A stretch of DNA of 32,142 nucleotides from contig JAAYIP010000171.1 in NCBI GenBank assembly GCA_012523435.1, positions 1 to 32,142 of the forward strand, given 5' to 3'. The DNA is from Bacteroidales bacterium (GTDB lineage Bacteria > Bacteroidota > Bacteroidia > Bacteroidales > UBA12481). The notes beneath the pieces were generated by a model. The model worked only from the letters and a program-made list of their open reading frames with translations, was not told the origin of the DNA and made no database searches. Positions 1 through 9,138 of the stretch are shown here, piece after piece. Numbering within the stretch: the stretch's first letter is position 1; each line of letters begins with the position of its first letter. Both the position numbers and the translations under genes were made by a program.

Positions 1-1110
1 ATGCCCGAAGCTCGTACTTCGGCCGAAAAACTTGAAATGCATGGCGAAGAAATCAACGTTCTGAACATCGAAAGACGAGTCAGGCAGGATTATGACGATA
101 GAGAGTTCCTCCAGTCGGGCTCCGAAGGACGATCAGGCCGGGGTAGAGGCGCCGGTGATTTTATCACCCGATTGGCCAGAGGCCTTGTTAAAGCTGCCCT
201 GATATTTACTAAAATCATCCTGGGTTTTGTCGCTCTAATTTTGCTGATAACCGGGATCACCATCCTAGTGGCACTCGTATCGGTTGTTTTTGGCGGACAC
301 GCCTGGTTCATCGATCAGCAGTTTGGATTCAGCGGTTATGCCTTGAACGAAATATTGGGATTCTTTGTCAATCCAGCTACCGCCACCCTCGCCGTTATTG
401 CTATGTTCATTATCCTGCTGGTTCCACTGATCATCCTGATCATGGGGTTCTTGCGGCTGATTTTCAACATTCGTTTCCAGACGCGCACTATCGGATGGAG
501 TGCCTTTGGAGTATGGGTTATCGCCCTCATCTTATTGATAGTCATGGGTACTCGCGAGACCATCCGCTTTGCTTCTGAGAGTCGGGTAGAAGAGGAGACG
601 CCACTGGAAATACCTGTAGGGAAAACATTGAATATCACTACTTTTCCTTTCTCAGAGGATGCCCTTGATGAGGTTCCACACTTTAACTACCACAATGAAT
701 TCTGGATTTTGCGGGAGCAATCGGATTCTCTGAGCTTGCTAATTCGTCCCCGGGTTACGCTAAAGGCAAGCGTGGATACTACCACAAGTGTAGAAGTTAT
801 TCGTATTTCACGCGGAACAGATGCTTCGGCAGCACGACGGTATGCTCGTGAAATTGATTATAATTTCCAGTTAAGAGACACCTTGCTCGCATTGGATCCG
901 GTTTTCCGGCTCGACCGGAGGTCGCGTTTCCAAGCCCAGGAGATCAGGGTGGTTGTCAAAGTACCGATTGGAACCACGGTGTATTTGGATTCGCAATTGA
1001 AAGAGCTTCTGTATGCCGTAAAGAATACTGAAGACACCTGGTCGTCGAATCTTGTTGGTCGAGAGTGGGTTATGACTCCTGATGGTCTCTCGCTGGTCTT
1101 GTCGAGGTAA
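1..1110 (+). CDS. PspC-family membrane protein, C-terminal part (5' truncated by window edge)
   Basis: This is an open frame of 369 residues ending in TAA. The first residues (PEARTSAEKL, then EEINVLNIE) look like the stretch that usually follows a PspC domain in Bacteroidota envelope-stress proteins. The ATG at base 1 is therefore probably an internal methionine, and the PspC domain lies outside the window. Three hydrophobic segments are visible at about residues 62-98, 127-150 and 165-187. A soluble C-terminal part of about 180 residues follows, rich in beta-strand pattern. PspC proteins sit in the inner membrane and act in phage-shock-type responses; that role is inferred from the family. 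The stop codon is 18 bases before the next start, so the gene is probably co-transcribed with the downstream protease and thioredoxin genes. Confidence 0.7.
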   Translation: MPEARTSAEKLEMHGEEINVLNIERRVRQDYDDREFLQSGSEGRSGRGRGAGDFITRLARGLVKAALIFTKIILGFVALILLITGITILVALVSVVFGGHAWFIDQQFGFSGYALNEILGFFVNPATATLAVIAMFIILLVPLIILIMGFLRLIFNIRFQTRTIGWSAFGVWVIALILLIVMGTRETIRFASESRVEEETPLEIPVGKTLNITTFPFSEDALDEVPHFNYHNEFWILREQSDSLSLLIRPRVTLKASVDTTTSVEVIRISRGTDASAARRYAREIDYNFQLRDTLLALDPVFRLDRRSRFQAQEIRVVVKVPIGTTVYLDSQLKELLYAVKNTEDTWSSNLVGREWVMTPDGLSLVLSR

Positions 1111-1128
1111 TCGCTATTTTTGGGGGCT

Positions 1129-2046
1129 ATGGAGAACCGTTATTTGTACTCACGCCATCCCTTTGCTCAGCTTGTCCTGATCGCCGGTGTCACCATCATC
1201 TCGTTTATCGTGTTGATGGTGTTGGCCATAATGGTGGGAATGCTGTTTCTGGGAATGCCACTGGAGAGCTGGTTGTCGATTAGTATTGACAATCCGGAGA
1301 GTCTGCCGATTTTAAAATATATGCAGATCACCCAGTCGATCGGGTTGTTTGTGGCTCCACCGCTGATCATTGGTTGGCTCATGCTCCGAAGCCCCTCGCG
1401 CTATCTAAGTCTCGATAAGACTTTGTCTATCAAGTCGTTACTGTTAGTTATCGGAATACTGATTGCAGCCATCCCAATGAATAATCTCCTGATGCTTTGG
1501 AACCAGGAGCTGCGGTTGCCAAACTTTTTGGCGGGGGTGGAGGCCTGGATGCAACGAGCCGAGGAGAATGCTGCCCAAGTTACCACGGCCTTTCTTACCG
1601 TCAGCAGTTTTGGCGGATTTTTGGTTAATGTTCTGATGGTCGCGATTATCCCTGCCGTGGGCGAGGAGTTTTTTTTCCGGGGGATGATCCAAAAAACCCT
1701 CCACCGATGGTTCAAAAATCCTCATTGGGCTATCCTCGTCACCGCCATCATCTTTTCAGCTTTCCACCTTCAGTTTTACGGTTTTATTCCGCGCATGGTT
1801 TTAGGACTGCTGTTCGGTTACCTGTTGTATTGGTCTGGGAATCTTTGGTATCCCATCATAGGTCATCTGATCAATAACCTGATACCGGTTGTGTTAACCT
1901 TTTTCTTTCCCGAACAGTTTAATCCCGCCGATCTGGATCAGGTCAGTGCCGGTAATGGATTATGGCTCTGGGGAGTGGCCGGGACGCTTGCCGTTGTGTC
2001 TGGCTGTGTCTATTTTTATCGCTTACAATCAATTCGTCAATTATGA
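1129..2046 (+). CDS. CPBP family intramembrane metalloprotease (CAAX protease-like)
   Basis: The product is a 305-residue polytopic membrane protein. It carries the three CPBP/Abi motifs: EExxxR at residues 179-184 (EEFFFRG), FxxxH ending at His213, and HxxxN at His246-Asn250. These supply the glutamates and histidines thought to bind metal in this intramembrane protease family (relatives of Rce1 and MroQ). About eight hydrophobic segments are visible. I start at the ATG at 1129; a TTG at 1120 would add only three residues. The stop codon overlaps the ATG of the next gene as ATGA, which suggests translational coupling. The substrate is unknown. Family members process prenylated proteins or peptides, or act in signalling. 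Confidence 0.88.
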   Translation: MENRYLYSRHPFAQLVLIAGVTIISFIVLMVLAIMVGMLFLGMPLESWLSISIDNPESLPILKYMQITQSIGLFVAPPLIIGWLMLRSPSRYLSLDKTLSIKSLLLVIGILIAAIPMNNLLMLWNQELRLPNFLAGVEAWMQRAEENAAQVTTAFLTVSSFGGFLVNVLMVAIIPAVGEEFFFRGMIQKTLHRWFKNPHWAILVTAIIFSAFHLQFYGFIPRMVLGLLFGYLLYWSGNLWYPIIGHLINNLIPVVLTFFFPEQFNPADLDQVSAGNGLWLWGVAGTLAVVSGCVYFYRLQSIRQL

Positions 2047-2558
2047 GAATAGCTGCTTCTTTTCTGCTCTTGATTTTGCTCACCTTAGGTTCTGCCAATG
2101 CTCAGCTGACCCAATCGAGTGATGTGTTAAAGCTGGGCGAAGATATGCCCGAGTTCACTATTTTGTCGCTCGAGGGTAAGGAGTTGAGTTCAGAAGAGTT
2201 ATATGGTAAAGTGGTGCTAATCAACTTCTTTGCTACTTGGTGCCCGCCATGTAAACGGGAGTTGCCTGAGCTTGAAAAAGAGGTGTGGACGAAATACAAA
2301 GACCGTGAAGATTTTGTGTTGATGATTATTAGCCGGGAAGAGGTGAGCGGCAAGGTGCTGGAGTTTGTCAAGGAGAATAAGTACGCCATGCCGTTCTATC
2401 TGGATCCCAAGCGGGAGGTATATAATCTTTTTGCCACTAAGAATATCCCCAGGAATTATCTGTTTGATAAACAGGGCAGATTAATGCTCCATTCCATGGG
2501 ATTTAAGCAGTCGGAGTTCGATACGATGGTTTCTGAGATAGAAGAGCTTTTGAAATAG
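2043..2558 (+). CDS. TlpA/ResA-like periplasmic thioredoxin-fold oxidoreductase
   Basis: The product has 171 residues. An N-terminal signal peptide, hydrophobic to about residue 16, has a likely cleavage after SANA at residue 20. The redox-active motif WCPPC is at residues 66-70 in the usual context NFFATWCPPCKRELP, followed by a typical thioredoxin fold with a cis-proline region (IPRNYLFD). Such proteins reduce or exchange disulfides outside the cytoplasmic membrane, for example during cytochrome c maturation; the exact partner cannot be told here. The ATG at 2043 was chosen over an upstream in-frame start because it begins the signal peptide and overlaps the protease stop by four bases. A hairpin terminator follows 18 bases after the stop. 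Confidence 0.9.
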   Translation: MRIAASFLLLILLTLGSANAQLTQSSDVLKLGEDMPEFTILSLEGKELSSEELYGKVVLINFFATWCPPCKRELPELEKEVWTKYKDREDFVLMIISREEVSGKVLEFVKENKYAMPFYLDPKREVYNLFATKNIPRNYLFDKQGRLMLHSMGFKQSEFDTMVSEIEELLK

Positions 2559-2564
2559 ATCTTT

Positions 2565-3284
2565 TTAGCTTTCGGTAGCCGGGTCTTCCCGGCTTTTTTT
2601 TTCACTAGAGCGAAGAACATAGACTACTCCGTAAGTAGCAGCCAAGACGCGACCCTCCTCTCCGTTTTCCTCCAGAAAGTAGGCCTCTACTTCGTCCCAG
2701 ACTTTTTTGATCAGCTCGTCGATTTCCGTGCGCAGTTCCTGTAATTTCTGATTGGCTCTTTGGGCTGATTTTGAGGCAGTAATTTGGAAATAGTAACTAT
2801 CCTTGAATTGGTCGTACCACACCTTTACCCGCGCAATATTGGGGTTCATCATGGGTACTCCGCCGGTTTTGAGCCTGGTATTTTCCCCTTCGATGATACG
2901 TTCGCCCCATTCGAGTATTTCCTGCTCGGTCCGGAGACTCGGATGCCGGTTCTCCTGGTCGGGGAGATGGTAGTGAATTCGTGCTTCCGCCGGGATCTCA
3001 TCGCGCTGGATGGAGAGGTTGAGTACTTGGATGAAGTGAGATATATAGAGCCTGGTTTTTGCCAGGATGGGATGGAAATCCCGGTTGAGCCGGATCAGTT
3101 TATTCCGTTCCTGAGCCTGTTCGTGCTGCGCTCCCTCCAGTCGCTGGATCATGTTGCGGATTGGGTGGATATACTGAGGTGAGTAAGCTAAACGGTTTAA
3201 GGTAGTCGTTTCGGCCACATTTGCCGCGGCTCGTAGGGCTCGCATCCTGGCAGCATCCGTTGTTGGCAATCGACGATAAGGCAT
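2565..3284 (-). CDS. Hypothetical protein, charged and mostly helical
   Basis: The product has 239 residues with no signal peptide and no membrane segment. It begins MPYRRLPTTDAARMRALRAA, which looks to me like a conserved start shared by uncharacterised Bacteroidota proteins, but I cannot name a function. The body is rich in charged residues with heptad-like helices, especially residues 60-125 and 175-215, so a coiled-coil or helical-bundle cytoplasmic protein is likely. The gene stands alone: it converges on the thioredoxin gene and diverges from the aminopeptidase gene across a 100-base spacer. Its last codons overlap the opposite-strand terminator. Confidence 0.7.
   Translation of the reverse strand: MPYRRLPTTDAARMRALRAAANVAETTTLNRLAYSPQYIHPIRNMIQRLEGAQHEQAQERNKLIRLNRDFHPILAKTRLYISHFIQVLNLSIQRDEIPAEARIHYHLPDQENRHPSLRTEQEILEWGERIIEGENTRLKTGGVPMMNPNIARVKVWYDQFKDSYYFQITASKSAQRANQKLQELRTEIDELIKKVWDEVEAYFLEENGEEGRVLAATYGVVYVLRSSEKKSREDPATES
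2577..2602 (+). terminator. Rho-independent terminator after the thioredoxin gene
   Basis: A perfect 7-bp stem (AGCCGGG / CCCGGCT) with a TCTT loop is followed by a run of nine T. It lies just after the plus-strand stop codon at 2558. It sits inside the last codons of the convergent minus-strand hypothetical gene, so the same bases both code and terminate. Confidence 0.85.
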
Positions 3285-3349
3285 AGGCTAAATCCGGATC
3301 AAGTTAAGAAAAAAGAGCGACCCGCCTGGCAACTCCCCCCCGAATTGCT

Positions 3350-3357
3350 TATATTCG
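3350..3357 (+). promoter_or_regulatory. Possible -7 box for the aminopeptidase gene
   Basis: TATATTCG differs in one base from the Bacteroidota -7 consensus TAnnTTTG and lies 27 bases before the ATG. No clear TTG is found at the -33 position, so this is tentative. Confidence 0.3.
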
Positions 3358-3384
3358 TTTTTTTAACACTAAATACTTTTACAG

Positions 3385-4776
3385 ATGTTTAAAGCAGAAC
3401 TTTACCGCAAAAGAAGAGCACAGCTCAGAAAAGATATCGGATCGGGGCTCATCTTGTTGCTTGGCAACGTAGAGGCATCATTCAATTATCCGGCTAATAC
3501 TTATCATTTCAGACAGGATAGTTCTTTCCTCTATTTCTTTGGTTTAGATCTTCCTGGGCTTGCTGGCGTTTTGGATGCCGATACCGGTGAAGATTGGATC
3601 TTTGGGAATGATGTGGATATGGATGATATCATCTGGATGGGTGTTCTTCCGACCATCAAAGAGCTAGCCCAAAAAGTAGATGTTACCAAGACGGCTCCTT
3701 ATGCCTCTCTTGATGGAGCCCTTGCTGATGCTCTGGCCAAAAACCGGGTTGTTCATTTTCTGCCGCCCTACCGCGGTGAGACCAGCCTGGAACTTGAGCG
3801 ACTGTTAAAGATTCCGGCCTCCGGGTTGAAATCGGCCGCCTCCCTGCCCCTAATCAAAGCCATCGTCAAACAGCGGTCGGTCAAAGATCAGTATGAGATC
3901 GCCGAAATTGAGAAGGCTATTGATGCGGCTTACCTGATGCACACCACGGCCATGAAAATGGCCCAACCCGGCACCTGGGAACAGAAGATCGCTGGTACTA
4001 TTGAAGGAATTGCGTTGGCAAATGGCGGGCCGGTTTCGTTCCCGATTATCCTGAGCATGAACGGGCAAACACTTCATAATCACGATCATAGCCAGATCCT
4101 GGAGAAGGGCCGGTTGATGGTTGTGGATGCTGGATGTGAAACGGGGTTGCATTATGCTTCTGATCTTACGCGCACAACGCCTGTTGGTGGAACTTTTACT
4201 GACCGTCAAAAGCCTGTTTATGAGGCAGTTCTGGCCGCTAACATGAAGGCGATTGAGGCTATTCGACCAGGGGTGACCTATCGGGAGGTTCATCTTTTGT
4301 CGGCGAGGGTTTTGGCCTCTGCCCTCAAAGAGATCGGTTTGATGAAGGGAGATATTGATGCAGCAGTTGAGGCCGGAGCTCATGCCCTTTTCTTCCCGCA
4401 CGGACTGGGTCACATGATGGGCCTCGATGTTCATGATATGGAAAATCTTGGCCAGATATATGTTGGCTATGATGATGAGACTCGTCCATCGAAACAGTTT
4501 GGACTGGCTTCTTTGCGCATGGGGCGTCGCCTGGAGCCTGGGTTTGTAATCACTGTTGAGCCCGGATGTTATTTTATTCCGGCACTAATCGATCAATGGA
4601 AAGCCGAAGGGCTCCATCGCGATTTCATCAATTACGATGAGGTGGTGAAATACAAGGATTTCGGAGGCATCCGCATTGAAGATGATGTCCTGGTTACTGA
4701 CACTGGCTATCGTGTTCTCGGTCGCCCGGTACCCAAAACAGTGAAGGACGTCGAAGAGATGGTCAGAAAAGGCTAA
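3385..4776 (+). CDS. Aminopeptidase P family protein (Xaa-Pro aminopeptidase, M24B)
   Basis: The 463-residue product removes N-terminal residues that precede proline, acting in the cytosol with two metal ions. The N-terminal creatinase-like domain covers about residues 1-165 and includes SSFLYFFGLDLPG. The pita-bread M24 domain covers about residues 170-440. All five expected metal ligands are present: Asp248 (VVDAG), Asp260 (DLTRT), His343 (HGLGHMMG), Glu392 (VEPGCYF) and Glu432 (IRIEDD). The length is normal for the family. The gene is monocistronic and converges on sdhB with only nine bases between the stops; I see no hairpin terminator there. Confidence 0.93.
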   Translation: MFKAELYRKRRAQLRKDIGSGLILLLGNVEASFNYPANTYHFRQDSSFLYFFGLDLPGLAGVLDADTGEDWIFGNDVDMDDIIWMGVLPTIKELAQKVDVTKTAPYASLDGALADALAKNRVVHFLPPYRGETSLELERLLKIPASGLKSAASLPLIKAIVKQRSVKDQYEIAEIEKAIDAAYLMHTTAMKMAQPGTWEQKIAGTIEGIALANGGPVSFPIILSMNGQTLHNHDHSQILEKGRLMVVDAGCETGLHYASDLTRTTPVGGTFTDRQKPVYEAVLAANMKAIEAIRPGVTYREVHLLSARVLASALKEIGLMKGDIDAAVEAGAHALFFPHGLGHMMGLDVHDMENLGQIYVGYDDETRPSKQFGLASLRMGRRLEPGFVITVEPGCYFIPALIDQWKAEGLHRDFINYDEVVKYKDFGGIRIEDDVLVTDTGYRVLGRPVPKTVKDVEEMVRKG

Positions 4777-4785
4777 TCTCTTTTC

Positions 4786-5529
4786 TTACGGTTTTAAATT
4801 AGCAGCCAGGAATTCCCGGTTGAGGCGAGCGATATGCGCCAGAGAGACATTTTTTGGGCATTCGACCTCGCAAGCTCCGGTGTTAGTGCAGTTGCCGAAG
4901 CCCAATTCATCCATTTTGGCAACCATTGCTTTGGCGCGCCGAACTGCTTCGGTTTTGCCCTGGGGCAGTACCGCAAGCTGGGAAACTTTCGATGCGACAA
5001 ACAGCATGGCGGATGAGTTTTTACAGGTGGCCACGCAGGCTCCGCAACCGATGCAGGCGGCTGCATCCATTGCCTCATCAGCTTTTTCTTTAGCCACCAG
5101 GCTGGCATTGCCATCAGGGGCGCTGCCTGTGTTGATCGAGATAAAACCACCAGCCTGAAGGATTTTGTCGAAAGCGGTACGGTCCACCATCAGATCTTTG
5201 ATGACCGGGAACCCACCGGCTCGCCATGGTTCAACGACAATGGTGTCACCGTCTTTGAATTTCCGCATGTGGAGCTGGCAGGTGGTGATATCCTCGTCTG
5301 GCCCATGCGCCCTGCCGTTGATAAAGAGGCCACAAGTGCCGCAAATTCCTTCGCGACAATCATGGTCAAATACCACGGGCTCTTGCCCCTCGCGGATCAG
5401 CTGCTCATTTAATACGTCAAGCATCTCCAGAAACGAGCTGTCGGGTGAAATATTTTTAATTGCGTAGGTCTCGAACCGGCCTTTGGCTTTGCGATTCTCC
5501 TGCCGCCATACTTTCAGTGTCAGATCCAT
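4786..5529 (-). CDS. sdhB: Succinate dehydrogenase/fumarate reductase iron-sulfur subunit
   Basis: The 247-residue product passes electrons between the flavoprotein and the quinone site. The N-terminal [2Fe-2S] domain has Cys58, Cys63, Cys66 and Cys84. The C-terminal domain has [11 protein letters not shown] (residues 159-169), then Cys214, Cys220 and Cys224, which supply the [4Fe-4S] and [3Fe-4S] clusters. The gene starts four bases after the sdhA stop, so the two are coupled. In Bacteroidota this complex may run as succinate dehydrogenase or as fumarate reductase; the sequence alone does not settle the direction, and frdB would be an equally valid name. Confidence 0.95.
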   Translation of the reverse strand: MDLTLKVWRQENRKAKGRFETYAIKNISPDSSFLEMLDVLNEQLIREGQEPVVFDHDCREGICGTCGLFINGRAHGPDEDITTCQLHMRKFKDGDTIVVEPWRAGGFPVIKDLMVDRTAFDKILQAGGFISINTGSAPDGNASLVAKEKADEAMDAAACIGCGACVATCKNSSAMLFVASKVSQLAVLPQGKTEAVRRAKAMVAKMDELGFGNCTNTGACEVECPKNVSLAHIARLNREFLAANLKP

Positions 5530-5533
5530 GGTT

Positions 5534-7474
5534 CTATTCTTTGTAATTCCTGGTTTTTATTTCAATAAACTCATAATCAAGTGGTTCCTTGTAGAGCTTC
5601 GCCTCTTTCTGATCGCCTTGATACTCCCAAGCCGCCACGTATTTGAAATTTACATCATCGCGTAGAGCTTCGCCTTCTTCTGTTTGATACTCTTCCCGGA
5701 AATGGCCGCCACACGATTCTTCGCGATGGAGAGCATCTTTGGCCATCAACTCACCAAGGTCGAGAAAATCAGCCAATCGGCAGGCTTTTTCGAGCTCAAC
5801 ATTGAAGCCATCGGCTTTCCCGGGGATTCTTACTTCTTTCCAGAAAGCCTCCCGGACCTCCCGGATCATTCGGATACCTTCCTCAAGACCCTCTTTAGTA
5901 CGGCCCATGCCCACATGGTTCCACATCACATGGCCCAAGTCTTTATGTAGCGAATCAACCGAGCGTTTACCTTTGATACTCATCAGTTTATTGATCCGAC
6001 CTTGAACTTCCTCAATAGCTTTTGAGAATTCTGGATGGTTAGCGGGGTCCATACGAGCAACTCCAAGCTGGGTGGCGAGGTAGTTCTGTATCGTAAATGG
6101 CAGAACGAAGTATCCATCGGCTAATCCCTGCATCAAAGCGGATGCTCCCAATCGGTTAGCGCCATGATCTGAGAAGTTAGCTTCGCCGATGGCGAATAGA
6201 CCTGGGATAGTGGTTTGTAGTTCATAATCAACCCACAAGCCACCCATGGTGTAGTGGATAGCTGGATAGATCATCATGGGTGTTTCGTAAGGATTTTCAT
6301 CGACGATTTTCTCGTACATCTGGAAGAGGTTTCCGTACCGCTCTTCGATAACTTTTTTCCCGAGCCTCCCGATGGCCTCTTTAAAGTCGAGATAGACCGC
6401 CTGACCGGTTCCAACACCGTACCGGGCATCGCAGCGTTCCTTAGCCGCGCGCGAGGCCACATCCCGCGGTACTAAGTTTCCAAAGGCGGGATAGCGTCTT
6501 TCGAGGTAATAATCGCGCTTATCCTCCGGCAGATCGGTTGGTTTGAGTTTCCCTTCGCGAATGTTTTTAGCGTCATCGAGTTCTTTGGGGACCCAGATTC
6601 TGCCATCGTTACGAAGGCTTTCGCTCATCAGTGTTAGTTTACTCTGAAACTCGCCGTGGACCGGAATACAGGTTGGATGGATCTGGACAAAAGCGGGGTT
6701 GGCAAAGAGAGCTCCCTTTTTGTAAGCTTTCCATGCTGCGCTACCGTTTGATCCCATCGCCATGGTGGAGAGGAAATAGGTGTTTCCATATCCGCCTGTA
6801 GCCAAAACCACGGCATGACCGAAATGGGGTTCCAGAGCACCGGTTTCGAGGTTTCGGGTGATGATTCCCCGGGCAATCCCATCCACTATAACCAGTTCTA
6901 GCATCTCAGTGCGGTGATACATCTTCACGTTTCCCGCAGCAATTTGACGGTTCAGAGCGCCATAGGCGCCGAGTAAAAGCTGTTGACCTGTCTGTCCCCG
7001 GGCATAAAACGTCCGGGAAACTAGCGCGCCACCAAACGACCGGTTATGGAGCGTTCCGGCATAGTCGCGTGCAAAGGGAACTCCCTGACCGACACATTGA
7101 TCGATAATTTTGTTGCTCACTTCGGCCAGCCGATACACATTTGCCTCACGAGCCCGGTAGTCGCCCCCTTTGATCGTATCATAGAAGAGCCGATAGACAC
7201 TGTCGCCGTCATTCTGATAGTTCTTGGCTGCATTTATCCCGCCTTGAGCGGCAATGGAATGCGCCCGGCGGGGGCTATCCTGATAGCAGAAATTCTTCAC
7301 CTTAAAACCCAGCTCTCCCAGCGAGGCCGCTGCCGAAGCACCAGCCAGCCCGGTGCCTACCACGATGATGTCAAACTTACGCTTGTTGGCTGGATTAACC
7401 AGGTTTTGGGTCGATTTGTAGGTTGACCATTTTTCAGCCAGCGGGCCGGAAGGAATTTTGGCATTGAGATTCAT
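5534..7474 (-). CDS. sdhA: Succinate dehydrogenase/fumarate reductase flavoprotein subunit
   Basis: The 646-residue catalytic subunit interconverts succinate and fumarate at the inner face of the cytoplasmic membrane. The dinucleotide-binding motif [13 protein letters not shown] lies at about residues 38-50. His72 in [11 protein letters not shown] is the residue expected to hold FAD covalently. The segment beginning [12 protein letters not shown], the later [13 protein letters not shown] and the HYTMGG segment match the substrate-binding and capping regions of the long Bacteroidota/epsilon-type subunit. The gene is in the order sdhC-sdhA-sdhB, 50 bases after sdhC. Confidence 0.96.
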   Translation of the reverse strand: MNLNAKIPSGPLAEKWSTYKSTQNLVNPANKRKFDIIVVGTGLAGASAAASLGELGFKVKNFCYQDSPRRAHSIAAQGGINAAKNYQNDGDSVYRLFYDTIKGGDYRAREANVYRLAEVSNKIIDQCVGQGVPFARDYAGTLHNRSFGGALVSRTFYARGQTGQQLLLGAYGALNRQIAAGNVKMYHRTEMLELVIVDGIARGIITRNLETGALEPHFGHAVVLATGGYGNTYFLSTMAMGSNGSAAWKAYKKGALFANPAFVQIHPTCIPVHGEFQSKLTLMSESLRNDGRIWVPKELDDAKNIREGKLKPTDLPEDKRDYYLERRYPAFGNLVPRDVASRAAKERCDARYGVGTGQAVYLDFKEAIGRLGKKVIEERYGNLFQMYEKIVDENPYETPMMIYPAIHYTMGGLWVDYELQTTIPGLFAIGEANFSDHGANRLGASALMQGLADGYFVLPFTIQNYLATQLGVARMDPANHPEFSKAIEEVQGRINKLMSIKGKRSVDSLHKDLGHVMWNHVGMGRTKEGLEEGIRMIREVREAFWKEVRIPGKADGFNVELEKACRLADFLDLGELMAKDALHREESCGGHFREEYQTEEGEALRDDVNFKYVAAWEYQGDQKEAKLYKEPLDYEFIEIKTRNYKE

Positions 7475-7524
7475 GACTTTCTCCAGTGTTTATTGTGGTA
7501 ATGAGACAAAAGAACCAAACTGGT

Positions 7525-8205
7525 TTAAATTAGCGATGCAATGAAAACCCATATCGGAATGATGGCAAACCCGCCAGCCACAACCAGGGTGTAAATTAGG
7601 CCTATGGTATCTAACCGCTTGCGCCACTTGCTGTTACTCAATCCAAGGGTTTGGAAGGCCGACCAAAAGGCGTGTGTCAGATGGAAACCCAGCGCTATCG
7701 CACCGATGATGTACAGGATCACAATGTACCATTGTTGAAAAAAGGTGGTAACCAGCAGATAAGCATTTTCCATATTACCCATGGCGCCCTCCTCTAATAA
7801 TTCGTGCCCGGTGAATTTCATCTTCCAGAAGAAATTCGAAATATGGATGGCCAGGAACACAAACACCAAAATCCCTAAAACAAACATGTTACGAGATGCC
7901 CAAGAGCTGGAGCCAGACAGCTTCTGCTGCTTATAACCAATGGGCCGCGCTCGCTGGTTCTGCCGGGTCAGTATAACCGCATAGATGATATGCAGAATAA
8001 ACCCGATGGCTAAAACGGGCTCTACAACCTTGATAATCGGGTTAGTCCCCATAAAATGAGCAGCCTGATTAAATAGATGCCCTGATTGATCAAACAGTAT
8101 CAGTGAATTGACCAGCAGATGGACCAGCAGAAAAGTGATCAGAAAGAATCCTGTTAAGCTCATCAGAAACTTCTTTCCGATGGATGAGTTCAGAAAGTTG
8201 GACAT
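7525..8205 (-). CDS. sdhC: Succinate dehydrogenase cytochrome b subunit (five-helix, b558 type)
   Basis: The 226-residue membrane anchor has five hydrophobic helices, at about residues 16-38, 60-80, 107-126, 153-176 and 200-224. Histidines 29, 72, 121, 175 and 178 are candidates for binding two haems. A single large anchor subunit with no sdhD is typical of the Bacteroidota and Bacillus-type complexes, which use menaquinone. It is the first gene of the operon and diverges from the alpha/beta hydrolase gene with 124 bases between them. Confidence 0.92.
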   Translation of the reverse strand: MSNFLNSSIGKKFLMSLTGFFLITFLLVHLLVNSLILFDQSGHLFNQAAHFMGTNPIIKVVEPVLAIGFILHIIYAVILTRQNQRARPIGYKQQKLSGSSSWASRNMFVLGILVFVFLAIHISNFFWKMKFTGHELLEEGAMGNMENAYLLVTTFFQQWYIVILYIIGAIALGFHLTHAFWSAFQTLGLSNSKWRKRLDTIGLIYTLVVAGGFAIIPIWVFIASLI

Positions 8206-8291
8206 GGCTAATCGGTATTAGTCGGAATCAGATTGTGGGTTAAATTAGGGAATCGCCAAATATTTACCAACGACCTCCTGGAAACAATCCC

Positions 8292-8299
8292 TATTTTTG
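8292..8299 (+). promoter_or_regulatory. -7 box for the alpha/beta hydrolase gene
   Basis: TATTTTTG is an exact match to TAnnTTTG and is 30 bases before the ATG at 8330. The -33 region has no good TTG at 19 bases, so strength and exact use are uncertain. Confidence 0.4.
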
Positions 8300-8329
8300 T
8301 TATTTCTTTATTGATATGCGAAAGAAAAG

Positions 8330-9133
8330 ATGAAAGTTATGACTCAATGGGCTACGAATGGCCAGATTCCGGTAGCCTACCAGGTAAAAGGCTCCGGCAT
8401 CCCGATGGTTCTTCTTCACGGATATCTCGAATCAAAAGAGATTTGGAAAGAGTTTACGCCTGCCTTAATTCTTGATAGTCAAGTATTTACTATAGACCTC
8501 CCGGGTCATGGTCAGACTCCGCCCACGGGGGATATTTCTACTATGGATCTCATGGGAGAGGCCGTTCTGGCGGTGCTTGATCATCATGGGATCGACCGGG
8601 CCGTTATGGTGGGACACTCCATGGGAGGATATGCAGCGTTGTCTATCCTGGAACACCACCCTGAGAGGATGCTTGGGTTGGTGCTGTTGCACAGTCATCC
8701 TTTCCCGGACAGTATGGAGGTGGTAAAGAAACGGAAACGGGAGATTGAAATCGTGGCTAAAGGGTATCAACATTTGTTGGTTGCCAACAATATTCCGAAC
8801 ATGTTTGCCGGGGAAACTCTGGAGCTTTTCACTCGTGAGTTGAAGAAGACTCAACGTATTGCTGGCCGGACAACACCCGAAGGGATTATCGCCGCCATCC
8901 GGGGATTGATGAGTCGGCCCGACCGGTCCCGGGTGTTAGCTGATTCTCCTGTTCCCTGCCTCAATATCATCGGGAAGCAGGATAAATACATAGATTTTGA
9001 ACAAGTATCCCTGAAAACAGTCTTGCCGGCTGGATCGGAGAGGCTCATCCTGGAATATGCCGGTCACATGGGCTTTTTCGAAGAGAAAATAGAGGTTTAC
9101 AAGGGGTTAATGGATTTCATTCGCCAGTTCTGA
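8330..9133 (+). CDS. Alpha/beta-fold hydrolase
   Basis: The 267-residue protein has the full alpha/beta hydrolase signature. The oxyanion region is VLLHGYLES (residues 28-35), the nucleophile elbow GHSMGG contains Ser97, the acid is probably Asp218 in IIGKQDKY, and the catalytic histidine is His246 in YAGHMGFFE. A helical cap lies at about residues 125-200. There is no signal peptide, so it is cytosolic. The substrate is not evident; esters, lactones and enol-lactones are all possible in this family. It converges on the nucleotidase gene with five bases between the stop codons. ATG codons at 8330 and 8339 are both possible starts. Confidence 0.88.
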   Translation: MKVMTQWATNGQIPVAYQVKGSGIPMVLLHGYLESKEIWKEFTPALILDSQVFTIDLPGHGQTPPTGDISTMDLMGEAVLAVLDHHGIDRAVMVGHSMGGYAALSILEHHPERMLGLVLLHSHPFPDSMEVVKKRKREIEIVAKGYQHLLVANNIPNMFAGETLELFTRELKKTQRIAGRTTPEGIIAAIRGLMSRPDRSRVLADSPVPCLNIIGKQDKYIDFEQVSLKTVLPAGSERLILEYAGHMGFFEEKIEVYKGLMDFIRQF

Positions 9134-9138
9134 CAGAA

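Noticed and set aside
1-3. ATG at base 1 as the true start of the first gene
   Set aside because: The first residues look like the linker that follows a PspC domain, so the ATG is probably an internal codon at the window edge.
4820-5467. Plus-strand open frames within sdhB
   Set aside because: They are shadows. The minus frame has all the iron-sulfur cysteines in place.
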